Assembly: GCF_014646055.1 (NCBI RefSeq)
Contig: NZ_BMMS01000011.1
Coordinates: 106,167 to 170,166, forward strand
DNA from: Wenjunlia tyrosinilytica
GTDB taxonomy: Bacteria > Actinomycetota > Actinomycetes > Streptomycetales > Streptomycetaceae
Length of the DNA stretch: 64,000 nucleotides
Reading direction: 5' to 3'
Both the position numbers and the translations under genes were made by a program. Below the pieces are notes generated by a model. That model ran no database searches. It was not told the origin of the DNA and was given only the letters and a program-made list of their open reading frames with translations. The first letter of the stretch is position 1; every line of letters starts with the position of its first letter. This document shows, one piece after another, positions 56,345 through 64,000 of this stretch.

Positions 56345-57963
56345 CTCTTCGGCTCCTCGAGGCGCGGGAAGAGGATCTCTCCCTTGGTGACCGTGGCACC
56401 GGCGGGGAGCCTGCCCCACGTACCGGCCTCCTGGACCCGCTGGTCGGCCAGCGCGCCCAGCGCGGCCTCGGCGCCGAGGGAGTCCCACAGCTTCTGGGAG
56501 GTCGCGGGCATCACCGGGTTGAGCAGGACCGCGACCGCGCGCAGCGCCTCGGCGGCCGTGTAGAGGATCGTGGCCAGACGCGCCTGGGCCTGCGGCGACT
56601 CGTCCTTGGCCACCTTCCACGGCGCCTGCTCGGTCAGGTAGCCGTTGACGAGCTTGACGAAGTCGAAGACCTCGGCGATGCCTCCGGCGAAGTCGAGCTG
56701 TTCGCCGATCCTGCGGTCCGCGTCGGTGACGGCCTTGGCCAGGGCGTCGGCGAGCGCCCGCTCGGCCTCGCCGGCGTCCGCGGCCTCGGGCAGCGTGCCG
56801 CCGAAGTACTTGTTGACCATGGCCGCCACACGGGAGGCGAGGTTGCCGAAGTCGTTGGCGAGCTCGCTGGTGTAGCGGGCGGTGAAGTCCTCCCAGGAGA
56901 ACGACCCGTCCTGGCCGAACGCGATGGCCCGAAGGAAGTACCAGCGGTAGGCGTCGACACCGAAGTGGCCGGTGAGCTGCTGCGGCGAGATGCCGGTCAG
57001 GTTCGACTTGCTCATCTTCTCGCCGCCGACCATCAGCCAGCCGTTGGCGAAGACCTTGCCCGGCAGCGGCAGGTCGTTGGCCATGAGCATCGCGGGCCAG
57101 ATCACCGCGTGGAAGCGGAGGATGTCCTTGCCCACCAGGTGCACGTCCGCGGGCCAGGTCGACTCGAACTTCGCCTGGTCGGCGCCGTAGCCGACGGCCG
57201 TCACGTAGTTCAGCAGGGCGTCCACCCACACGTAGATGACGTGCTTGGGGTCCCAGGGGATCGGGATGCCCCAGTCGAAGGTGGACCGGGAGATCGACAG
57301 GTCCTGCAGTCCCTGCTTGACGAACTGCAGCACCTCGTTGCGCGCCGAGGCGGGCTGGATGAAGTCGGGGTTGGCCTCGTAGAACTCGAGCAGCTTGGGG
57401 CCGTAGGCGGAGAGCTTGAAGAAGTAGTTCTCCTCCTTCAGCCACTCCACGGGCTTCTTGTGGATGGGGCACAGCTGCACCAGGGTGCCGTCGGAGGGGT
57501 CGCCCCCGCCGTCGAGGAGCTCGCCGGGTGCCTTGTACTCCTCGCACCCCACGCAGTACGGGCCCTCGTAGCCGCCCTTGTAGATCTCGCCCTTGTCGTG
57601 CAGGTCCTGCACGAACTCCTGCACCCGCTGGGTGTGCCGGGGCTCGGTGGTGCGGATGAAGTCGTCGTTGGCGATCTCCAGGTGCTCCCAGAGCGGCTTC
57701 CACGACTCCTCGACGAGCTTGTCGCACCACTCCTGCGGGGAGACCCCGTTCCCCTCCGCGGTGCGCATGATCTTCTGACCGTGCTCGTCCGTGCCGGTGA
57801 GGTACCACACCTTCTCGCCGCGCTGACGGTGCCAGCGCGTGAGCACGTCGCCTGCGACGGTCGTATAGGCGTGGCCCAGGTGAGGAGCGTCGTTGACGTA
57901 GTAAATGGGGGTCGAGACGTAGAACGCCTTCGCTCCCTGCGCTTCGGATCCAGTGGCCGCCAT
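56341..57963 (-). CDS. metG: Methionyl-tRNA synthetase
   Basis: This is a 540-residue class I synthetase. The HIGH-like motif is HLGH in YYVNDAPHLGHAYTT, and KMSKS is in GGEKMSKSNL. The zinc knuckle CVGCEEY pairs with a later CPIH. No C-terminal tRNA-binding OB fold is present, as in the short actinobacterial form. The ATG at 57963 begins MAATGSEAQG. It heads the metG-tatD run toward rpf. Confidence 0.97.
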   Translation of the reverse strand: MAATGSEAQGAKAFYVSTPIYYVNDAPHLGHAYTTVAGDVLTRWHRQRGEKVWYLTGTDEHGQKIMRTAEGNGVSPQEWCDKLVEESWKPLWEHLEIANDDFIRTTEPRHTQRVQEFVQDLHDKGEIYKGGYEGPYCVGCEEYKAPGELLDGGGDPSDGTLVQLCPIHKKPVEWLKEENYFFKLSAYGPKLLEFYEANPDFIQPASARNEVLQFVKQGLQDLSISRSTFDWGIPIPWDPKHVIYVWVDALLNYVTAVGYGADQAKFESTWPADVHLVGKDILRFHAVIWPAMLMANDLPLPGKVFANGWLMVGGEKMSKSNLTGISPQQLTGHFGVDAYRWYFLRAIAFGQDGSFSWEDFTARYTSELANDFGNLASRVAAMVNKYFGGTLPEAADAGEAERALADALAKAVTDADRRIGEQLDFAGGIAEVFDFVKLVNGYLTEQAPWKVAKDESPQAQARLATILYTAAEALRAVAVLLNPVMPATSQKLWDSLGAEAALGALADQRVQEAGTWGRLPAGATVTKGEILFPRLEEPKS

Positions 57964-58088
57964 GGTCCGAAATCCTATCGGCCATCCGGAGGTGCACCCC
58001 AACCGCTAACGGCGCCCCCGAGAGAGCCCGTCGCCGGCGGGCCGCGACCAGCGGCTTGGACCCTCTGCCCGGCCCAGTGCCCCCTCGG

Positions 58089-58604
58089 TCAGGCGGCGGG
58101 ATCGGACTTGCGGTGGAAGTGCAGGAAGGAGGGCAGATGCCAGTGGTGGCCGCCTTCCCTGGCCCGGCCGGGCTGTGTGCGGGGCTGTGCGCCGTGCCGC
58201 GAGCCCCGGCCCTCCCCGGCGTCGTCCCGGACCGCGTCCCCGGCCCCGGTCCGCGGCCCGCCCGCGGATCCGGCGCCGCTCGCGGATCGGGCTCTGCTCG
58301 CGGAGGCGGAGATGTTCGGCCAGTGCAGGAGGGGGTTGTTGACCGCGCCGGCCTGCATGATCCGCACCAGGTGCCCGCCGCAGTTGGCGCAGGTGGGCCT
58401 GGTCAGCGGAGAGGGGACATGCCTGCCGTCGCAGCGGTAGGCGACCACGGTCTGCCCCCGCGCGTCGACGTGGTGCTCTATCTCGAACGACTGCTCCCAC
58501 AGATGGCCGCAGCGCATGCAGGCGAACGAGTACGCCTCGTGCACGATCTCCAGGCCGGGGGACGCGGGCAGGTCGCCCGCGAAATGTCCGATGGTCTCGC
58601 TCAT
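58089..58604 (-). CDS. Zinc-ribbon protein of unknown function
   Basis: This is a 171-residue protein with two CxxC pairs (FACMRCGHLW at about 28-37 and PTCANCGGHL at about 70-79) that should bind one zinc. The second half is low-complexity Gly/Ala/Ser/Arg and ends in a His-rich segment (HHWHLPSFLHFHRK). GGGAG precedes the ATG. It lies between metG and rsmI on the same strand. No family function is known to me. Confidence 0.8.
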   Translation of the reverse strand: MSETIGHFAGDLPASPGLEIVHEAYSFACMRCGHLWEQSFEIEHHVDARGQTVVAYRCDGRHVPSPLTRPTCANCGGHLVRIMQAGAVNNPLLHWPNISASASRARSASGAGSAGGPRTGAGDAVRDDAGEGRGSRHGAQPRTQPGRAREGGHHWHLPSFLHFHRKSDPAA

Positions 58605-58809
58605 GGCAGCTCCCGATGCCCTCCGGACAGGCGCCCGGTTCGGGTCTTTCCTCTACCAGCGAACGCCCGGGAAATCGGCACGTCTCCCGGGGTTCCCATC
58701 TCTTGGCCCACTGTTGGACCTCTTGTGGGCTCCCGGCGACCTGCGGGCGCCCCGCCTTTACCGTCCACGGTAGACCCTTTACCCGAGCCCCGGCGCCCGC
58801 GCGGGGGCG

Positions 58810-59673
58810 CTAATCCAGGCCGTCCGCGCCACCGGATTTCTTGGCCGCGACCACGGCGTCGAAGACCTCGCGCTTGGGCACTCCGGCGTCGGCGGCGACC
58901 GCGGCGATGGCCTCCTTGCGCCGCTCCCCCGCCTCCTCGCGGAAGGCGACCCTGCGGGCGAGCTCCCCCGGGGACAGTTCCTCGGGTGCGGCCGGCGGCG
59001 CTCCGGCGACCACCACGGTGATCTCTCCGCGCACGCCGTCGCGCGCCCACGCCGCCAGCTCGGCGAGCGGGCCGCGCCTGACCTCCTCGTACGTCTTGGT
59101 CAGCTCCCGGCACACCGCCGCCGGACGGTCGTCGCCGAACGCCTGCGCCATCGCCTCCAGGCACTCGGCGAGCCGGTGCGGGGCCTCGAAGTAGACAAGG
59201 GTGCGCGGCTCGGCCGCCACCTGCTTGAGCCGCCCGGCCCGCTCCCCCGCCTTGCGCGGCAGGAACCCCTCGAAACAGAAGCGGTCCACCGGCAGCCCCG
59301 ACAGGGCGAGCGCGGTCAGCACCGCGGACGGCCCCGGCACGGCCGTCACCTTGATCCCCGCCTCGACGGCCGCGGCCACCAGCCGGTAGCCGGGGTCGGA
59401 GACGGACGGCATTCCGGCGTCCGTGACGAGCAGCACCCTGGCCCCGCCTACCAGCGCCTCCACCAGCTCGGGGGTGCGCGCGGACTCGTTGCCCTCGAAG
59501 TAGGACACCACCCGCCCGGTCGGGACCACACCCAGCGCCCCGGTCAGCCGCCGCAGCCTGCGGGTGTCCTCGGCCGCCACCACGTCCGCCTCGGCCAGCT
59601 CCTCCGTCAGCCGGGGCGGGGCGTCCGCGACGTCGCCGATGGGGGTCCCTGCGAGTACCAGCACACCTGTCAC
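58810..59673 (-). CDS. rsmI: 16S rRNA (cytidine-1402-2'-O)-methyltransferase
   Basis: This is a 287-residue tetrapyrrole-methylase-fold protein. Family motifs are LVLAGTPIGDVADAPPR, EDTRRLRRL, YFEGNE and LLVTDAGMPSVSDPGYRLV. The substrate loop AVPGPSAVLTALALSGLP and FEGFLPRKAGER follow. It 2'-O-methylates C1402 near the ribosomal P site. The GTG has GAGGA 8 nt upstream. It is divergent from pmt. Confidence 0.95.
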   Translation of the reverse strand: MTGVLVLAGTPIGDVADAPPRLTEELAEADVVAAEDTRRLRRLTGALGVVPTGRVVSYFEGNESARTPELVEALVGGARVLLVTDAGMPSVSDPGYRLVAAAVEAGIKVTAVPGPSAVLTALALSGLPVDRFCFEGFLPRKAGERAGRLKQVAAEPRTLVYFEAPHRLAECLEAMAQAFGDDRPAAVCRELTKTYEEVRRGPLAELAAWARDGVRGEITVVVAGAPPAAPEELSPGELARRVAFREEAGERRKEAIAAVAADAGVPKREVFDAVVAAKKSGGADGLD

Positions 59674-59791
59674 GGAGCCATCCTCGCAGCAAGCCGCAGA
59701 GCCCTGTGTTTTCGTCCACTCGGCGGGGCACTCACCGCGCGTTCGGCCGGGGGCACGGGCCGGGCACAGGTTCCTTCCCTACGATGGGCCG

Positions 59792-61498
59792 GTGACCAGT
59801 GACACCGCGACGCCAGCACGCGCTGCCTCGGAGGACGGGGCCGTCCCCGTCCACCCGACCCCGTGGCAGCGGCGGCTGCTGCGCTTCGGCTACTCGGCCG
59901 CACCGCGCAAATCCGTGCGCGAGCGGCTGGTCCCGCCGATGCCGAAACCGAGCGCCCGGCTGTCGGCCCGCCTGGGTCTGGCCCCCGATCCCACGGGTCG
60001 CCTCCTCATCGGCTGGGGCGTCCCCCTGCTGGTCACCGTCTTCGCCGGGCTGCTGAGGTTCTGGCACCTGGGCAGCCCGCACGCGGTGATATTCGACGAG
60101 ACGTACTACGCCAAGGACTCGTGGTCGCTGCTGCACCTCGGCTACGAGGGCACCTGGCCGGACGCCAAGGCCGCCAACGCCGAGATCCTCGGCGATCCCC
60201 AGCGGATCCCCCTGGAGAGCACCGCCTCGTACATCGTCCATCCGCCCGTGGGCAAGTGGATGATCGCGATGGGCGAGTGGATGTTCGGTCTCACGCCGTT
60301 CGGCTGGCGGTTCGTCCCGGCCCTGCTCGGCACGCTGTCGGTGCTGATGGTGTGCCGGATCGGGCGGCGGCTGTTCCGCTCCACCGCGCTCGGCTGCCTG
60401 GCCGGGGCCCTGATGGCCGTCGACGGGCTGCACTTCGTGATGAGCCGGACCGCGCTGCTGGACATCGTGGTCATGTTCTGGGTCGTGGCGGCGTTCGGCT
60501 GCCTGCTGGTCGACCGGGACAAGGCACGGGCGCGGCTCGCCCGCGCCCTGCCGAACGGGCTGCCCGACGACGAGACGGCCTCACGGCTGCGCCTGGGGGT
60601 GCGGCCGTGGCGGATCGCGGCCGGAGTCTGCCTGGGACTCGCGGCGGGCACCAAGTGGAACGGGCTCTACGTCCTGATGGCGTTCGCCGTCATGACCGTG
60701 CTGTGGGACATGGGCGCGCGGCGCACGGCCGGGGCGCGGCAGCCGTTCCGGGCGGCGCTCCTGCGGGACGCCCCGCTCGCGTTCTCGTCCCTCGTGCCCG
60801 TCGCGATCGGGGTGTACATCGCGTCGTGGGTCGGCTGGTTCGCCACGGGCAAGGGGTACTTCAGGGACTGGGCGAACACGCACCCCAGCTCACTGCCGGG
60901 TTTCCTCGATCCGCTGCGCAGCCTGTGGCACTACCACGCGCAGATGTACGACTTCCACACCGGCCTGCACACCCCGCACACCTACCAGTCCAACCCGTGG
61001 AGTTGGCTGCTGGTCGGCAGGCCCGTCTCCTATTTCTACGAGTCGGCGAAGCCGGGCAAGGACGGCTGCGCAGGTCCGGGCGAGTGCGCCCGCGAGGTCC
61101 TCGCCATCGGCACCCCGCTGCTGTGGTGGACCTCGATCCTGGCGCTCGCGTACATGCTCTTCCGCTGGGCGCTGCGCCGTGACTGGCGGGCCGGCGCGAT
61201 CCTGTGCGGTGTGGCGGCGGGCTATCTGCCGTGGTTCATGTACCAGAGCCGCACCATCTTCTACTTCTACGCGGTGGTCTTCGTCCCGTTCCTGTGCCTG
61301 GCGGTGGCGATGGCGATCGGCGCCTTGGTGGGCTCCCTGCGCGCGAGCGAACGCCGCCGCATGTGGGGCTCGGTCGCGGCCGGCGTCCTGGTGCTGCTGA
61401 TCGTGTGGAACTTCATCTACTTCTTCCCGCTGTTCACGGGCGACGCCATCCCCATGGACGCCTGGCGCAACCGGATGTGGCTGGAGACCTGGATCTAG
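59792..61498 (+). CDS. pmt: Polyprenyl-phosphate-mannose--protein O-mannosyltransferase
   Basis: This is a 568-residue multi-pass GT39 enzyme that mannosylates exported proteins. The first loop carries the catalytic Asp-Glu pair in VIFDETYYAKDSW, and HPPVGKWMIAMGEW follows. About ten hydrophobic helices can be seen, with a large loop near 400-450 (TPHTYQSNPWSWLLVGRPV). In S. coelicolor the equivalent enzyme is required for phage phiC31 infection (established knowledge). The GTG at 59792 has only a weak ribosome site. A terminator hairpin follows. Confidence 0.95.
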   Translation: MTSDTATPARAASEDGAVPVHPTPWQRRLLRFGYSAAPRKSVRERLVPPMPKPSARLSARLGLAPDPTGRLLIGWGVPLLVTVFAGLLRFWHLGSPHAVIFDETYYAKDSWSLLHLGYEGTWPDAKAANAEILGDPQRIPLESTASYIVHPPVGKWMIAMGEWMFGLTPFGWRFVPALLGTLSVLMVCRIGRRLFRSTALGCLAGALMAVDGLHFVMSRTALLDIVVMFWVVAAFGCLLVDRDKARARLARALPNGLPDDETASRLRLGVRPWRIAAGVCLGLAAGTKWNGLYVLMAFAVMTVLWDMGARRTAGARQPFRAALLRDAPLAFSSLVPVAIGVYIASWVGWFATGKGYFRDWANTHPSSLPGFLDPLRSLWHYHAQMYDFHTGLHTPHTYQSNPWSWLLVGRPVSYFYESAKPGKDGCAGPGECAREVLAIGTPLLWWTSILALAYMLFRWALRRDWRAGAILCGVAAGYLPWFMYQSRTIFYFYAVVFVPFLCLAVAMAIGALVGSLRASERRRMWGSVAAGVLVLLIVWNFIYFFPLFTGDAIPMDAWRNRMWLETWI

Positions 61499-61524
61499 GC
61501 CTTCGGCCCGTCCGCGGGTGGGCT

Positions 61525-61548
61525 CCGACCCGGGCGGGCCCGGGTCGG
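61525..61548 (+). terminator. Hairpin terminator after pmt
   Basis: CCGACCCGGG and its exact complement (61525-61534, 61539-61548) form a 10-bp stem with a 4-nt loop, followed by GGTTTGGGGTT. It lies between converging genes. Confidence 0.8.
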
Positions 61549-61581
61549 GGTTTGGGGTTGGCGTTGGGGCGTGGCGTTCCG

Positions 61582-62079
61582 TCAGGTGGCGGAGCCGGCG
61601 GCGGCGCCGGTCTTGAGGTCGGAGCCCCACTGCTTCAAGGCGGCGTCGAGGTCCAGCGGGAGGATGCCGGGGCCGTGGTCGGTCGGCCAGTCCTCGCGCG
61701 GTACTCGCCACATGACCTCGAACTCGATCCCGTCGGGGTCCTTGCCGTACAGCGACTTGGAGACGGAGTGGTCGCTGGCGCCGACGAGCGCCCCGCGCTC
61801 GCGCAGTTCCACGGCGAGCGAGGCGAGCTCGCCGAGGGTGCCGACCTCCCAGGCAAGGTGGTACAGGCCGGTGCTGCCGGGCTGGGGTGAAGGGGCGTCG
61901 GCGCCGACCCCGAACAGGCCGAGGTCGTGGTCGTTGTCCGTGCCCGCGGCGCGTAGGAAAGCGGCGCGGTCGCCCATGCGGTCGGCGACCTCGAAGCCGA
62001 AGACGCGTGTGTAGAAGTCCACGGAACGGTCGACGTCGCGGACGTAGAGGACGGCGTGGTTCAGACGGCGAACAGTCAT
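61582..62079 (-). CDS. VOC-family (dioxygenase/glyoxalase-like) protein
   Basis: This is a 165-residue protein with VOC modules: VRRLNHAVLYVRDVDRSVDF with a metal-ligand His, GLYHLAWEVGTL with a second His, and LYGKDPDGIEFEVMW with Glu. The pattern resembles catechol 2,3-dioxygenase-type proteins, but the substrate is unknown. The leader before the ATG is purine/AT-rich. It is divergent from the YbaK-type gene. Confidence 0.88.
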   Translation of the reverse strand: MTVRRLNHAVLYVRDVDRSVDFYTRVFGFEVADRMGDRAAFLRAAGTDNDHDLGLFGVGADAPSPQPGSTGLYHLAWEVGTLGELASLAVELRERGALVGASDHSVSKSLYGKDPDGIEFEVMWRVPREDWPTDHGPGILPLDLDAALKQWGSDLKTGAAAGSAT

Positions 62080-62166
62080 CTTATTCTCACTTTCAATCTC
62101 TTCCTAGAAAGGTACACCCGTGATAAGCGTTCGGCAAGAGCCTGCCCACTTGGGTAGCGTCTGCCC

Positions 62167-62676
62167 ATGTCGACGCCGAACGCCCGCTTCAGCGCAGCAC
62201 TGGAAGAGCTGAAGCTCACCTTGGAAATCCAGTCGTTTCCGGAGTCCACCCGGACCGCGGGCGAGGCGGCGGCCGCGATCGGCTGCGAGCTCGCCCAGAT
62301 CGCCAAGTCCCTCGTCTTCGAGGCGGACGGGCAGCCCGTTCTCGTGCTGATGGACGGCGCGTCTCGGGTCGATGTCGACCTCGTCGCCAAGGAGCTCCGC
62401 GCGGCGAAGGTCCGCCGGGCCGGCGCGGACGTGGTGCGGGAGGCGACCGGCTACGCCATCGGCGGGGTGGCCCCGTTCGGCCACCGCACCCGCATGACCG
62501 TCCTCGCCGACCGGGGCCTGCTGCGCCACGACGTGGTGTGGGCCGCCGCCGGGACCCCGTACGCGGTCTTCGCCATCGACCCCGCCCGCATGATCGAGGC
62601 GGCCGGGGGGCGGCCGGTGGACGTGCGGGAGCTCCCCGCGGACGTCCGCGAGCGCCTCGCGGACGGCGGGGAGTGA
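62167..62676 (+). CDS. YbaK/ProX-type aminoacyl-tRNA deacylase
   Basis: This 169-residue protein has the YbaK fold: AAAAIGCELAQIAKSLVFEA, VDVDLVAKEL, and GYAIGGVAPFGHRTRM. The conserved lysine lies in IAKSL. These proteins hydrolyse mischarged aminoacyl-tRNAs such as Cys-tRNA-Pro. Its stop overlaps the GTG of the following transporter gene by 4 bp. Confidence 0.92.
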   Translation: MSTPNARFSAALEELKLTLEIQSFPESTRTAGEAAAAIGCELAQIAKSLVFEADGQPVLVLMDGASRVDVDLVAKELRAAKVRRAGADVVREATGYAIGGVAPFGHRTRMTVLADRGLLRHDVVWAAAGTPYAVFAIDPARMIEAAGGRPVDVRELPADVRERLADGGE

Positions 62677-63557
62677 GCGGGTCCGAAGAACTCAGCCCCG
62701 CGGTCACCCTGGCGGTACTCGCCGCCGCGGTCACCCATGCCGGCTGGAACGCCATCGCGCACGCCATCGAGGACAAGCTGGTCGCTTTCACGCTGGTCGG
62801 CGGCGCGGGAGCGGTGTGCGGCGGGCTCATCGCGCCGTTCGTCGCCGTGCCGCACGCCGGTGCCTGGCCGTATCTGATCGCCTCGGTCGGTGTGCACGTC
62901 GTCTACCAGCTGCTGTTGATGGAGTCGTTCCGGCTCGGCGACTTCTCCCAGATGTATCCCATCGCCCGGGGCTCGGCCCCGCTCGTCGTCACGGTGCTCG
63001 CCGCCGTCTTCGTCGGGGAGCGGCCGGATGTGTGGCAGGCGCTCGGGGTCCTGGTCGCCTGCTGCGGACTCGCCTTCGTGGCCCTGCTCGGGCCGGGTGA
63101 GCGGCCGAAGGGCGAGGGGCCGCCGTGGCCGGCGATCTGCGCCGCCCTGGCCACGGGGCTGTCCATCGCCGCCTACACGGTCGTCGACGGCGTCGGCGTG
63201 CGTGCCGCCGGCGGCGCCCCCGGGTACACCGCCTGGCTGCTGTTGCTCCAGGGCACCGTGATCCCGTGCATCGCCGCGGTCCGGCTGCGCGGTGAACTGC
63301 CGCGCCGGGCCCGCCCCGTGGCCGGGCGCGGGATCACCGGCGGGGTGATGAGCGTGAGCGCCTACGGCCTGGTGCTGTGGGCGCAGACCAGGGGCGCGCT
63401 GGCGCCCATCGCCGCGCTGCGGGAATGTTCGATCATGGTTGGTGCGGCGATGGGCACCGTGTTCTTCAATGAACGGTTCGGGCGCCCGAGGATCGTGGCG
63501 ACCGTCCTCGTCCTGGCGGGCATCGTGCTCCTCACCACAGGTGGGCGGCCGGCCTGA
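62673..63557 (+). CDS. EamA/DMT-family membrane transporter
   Basis: This 294-residue protein has about ten hydrophobic helices in two EamA-type halves (AVLAAAVTHAGWNAIAHA at the start; MYPIARGSAPLVVTVLAAVF with the typical PIARG). The second half has ALAPIAALRECSIMVGA. It is a metabolite exporter of unknown substrate. The GTG start overlaps the YbaK stop as GTGA. Confidence 0.9.
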   Translation: MSGSEELSPAVTLAVLAAAVTHAGWNAIAHAIEDKLVAFTLVGGAGAVCGGLIAPFVAVPHAGAWPYLIASVGVHVVYQLLLMESFRLGDFSQMYPIARGSAPLVVTVLAAVFVGERPDVWQALGVLVACCGLAFVALLGPGERPKGEGPPWPAICAALATGLSIAAYTVVDGVGVRAAGGAPGYTAWLLLLQGTVIPCIAAVRLRGELPRRARPVAGRGITGGVMSVSAYGLVLWAQTRGALAPIAALRECSIMVGAAMGTVFFNERFGRPRIVATVLVLAGIVLLTTGGRPA

Positions 63558-63616
63558 GCCGCGCCGGTCGGGCCCGAAGACGGGGCTGACGGCAGCGGAC
63601 CACCGTGAATCGGCGG

Positions 63617-64000
63617 CTACGGGACCACGGTGACGGGCCAGCGACCGGCGCGCACCAGGCGCACGGCGACGGAACCGGCGATCCGGTGCCCCGCCTGCGT
63701 CGAGGCGCCGACCAGCACTCCGTCGGCGCGGACCTCGTCGGCCGTGCGCGCCAGCTCGGTGAAGACATCGCCCCGCACGGTCCTGAACTCCCAGTCGTGC
63801 TTGCCGAGCTCACCCATGTACTCACGGATGTTCCGCGCGAACTGCTGGGCCAGTTCGTCATGCGTGCCCGCGATCATCGCGGCCGAGGCGGCGCTGACGC
63901 CGACCGTACCGCCGAAGGACTTGACGTAGAGGAAGACCAGGCGGGAGTTCTGGCGGCGAGCCAGTCCTACGGCGTAGGCGGCGGCGCGCACGGAGGTGTC
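63617..64000 (-). CDS. Universal stress protein family (5' end cut off)
   Basis: The frame runs in from the right edge, so the N-terminus is missing; 127 residues are visible. Blocks DTSVRAAAYAVGLARRQ, DEVRADGVLVGASTQAGHRIAGS and VRLVRAGRWPVTVVP match the UspA fold, including the nucleotide-loop-like G-A-S and the final P-V-T-V-V-P strand. Whether it binds ATP cannot be judged without the N-terminus. It converges on the EamA gene. Confidence 0.85.
   Translation of the reverse strand, partial: DTSVRAAAYAVGLARRQNSRLVFLYVKSFGGTVGVSAASAAMIAGTHDELAQQFARNIREYMGELGKHDWEFRTVRGDVFTELARTADEVRADGVLVGASTQAGHRIAGSVAVRLVRAGRWPVTVVP

Overview
The window is high-GC actinobacterial DNA, most likely the chromosome of a Streptomyces or a close relative. 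Evidence: strong third-position GC bias, frequent GTG starts with GGAGG-type ribosome sites, many 4-bp ATGA/GTGA gene overlaps, very rare TTA codons, and genes such as rpf, pmt, a FilP-like coiled-coil protein and SUKH proteins. From memory the order mfd ... ppc, desaturase/TetR ... galK-galE-galT ... ispE-rsmA-rpf-tatD-metG ... pmt matches the conserved core of Streptomyces chromosomes. No prophage, IS element, rRNA or CRISPR array was seen.

Layout. 0-5.5 kb: the end of a membrane protein coupled to an ECF sigma factor, a YfbM-like protein, and mfd. 5.9-11.6 kb: a two-gene ABC exporter and a divergent DHA2-type MFS exporter. 11.7-15.2 kb: a nucleotide-sugar dehydrogenase, a FilP-like coiled-coil protein and an LCP-family cell-wall ligase. 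15.4-19.3 kb: two large proteins that join toxin-like catalytic domains (deaminase, HNH nuclease) to SUKH immunity domains. 19.6-24.1 kb: a tightly overlapping operon of Gfo/Idh oxidoreductase, epimerase and two DegT aminotransferases for an amino-sugar nucleotide. 24.4-25.4 kb: a YwqJ-like deaminase with a SUKH-3 partner. 25.5-30 kb: an orphan NarL-type sensor kinase divergent from ppc. 30.1-35.7 kb: a leftward housekeeping run (HTH/LAGLIDADG-like gene, tRNA-Gln, glmU, prs, rplY, pth, membrane protein).

35.9-39.5 kb: a desaturase-TetR operon with two operator-like palindromes, then a methyltransferase/VOC pair divergent from marR across two palindromic operators. 39.5-42.7 kb: a soluble FlaA1/CapD-like nucleotide-sugar enzyme, a LuxR regulator and a GNAT enzyme. 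42.7-45.9 kb: the galT-galE-galK operon. 46.3-51.9 kb: an atypical LuxR regulator, a PQQ-propeller membrane protein, an ABC-F ATPase and a DUF4328 protein. 52-58 kb: the metG-tatD-rpf-rsmA-ispE block. 58-64 kb: a zinc-ribbon protein, rsmI divergent from pmt, and small enzymes and transporters up to a universal stress protein cut by the right edge.

Three themes stand out. First, three toxin/immunity-like modules lie within 10 kb, two of them as single-chain fusions. Second, five genes carry a TTA codon, three of them sugar-nucleotide genes with the codon near the start, which suggests gating by the developmental tRNA gene bldA. Third, short tandem repeats are common, including two 17-bp-period arrays 40 kb apart between genes. 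All assignments come from reading the sequence; no database search was run.
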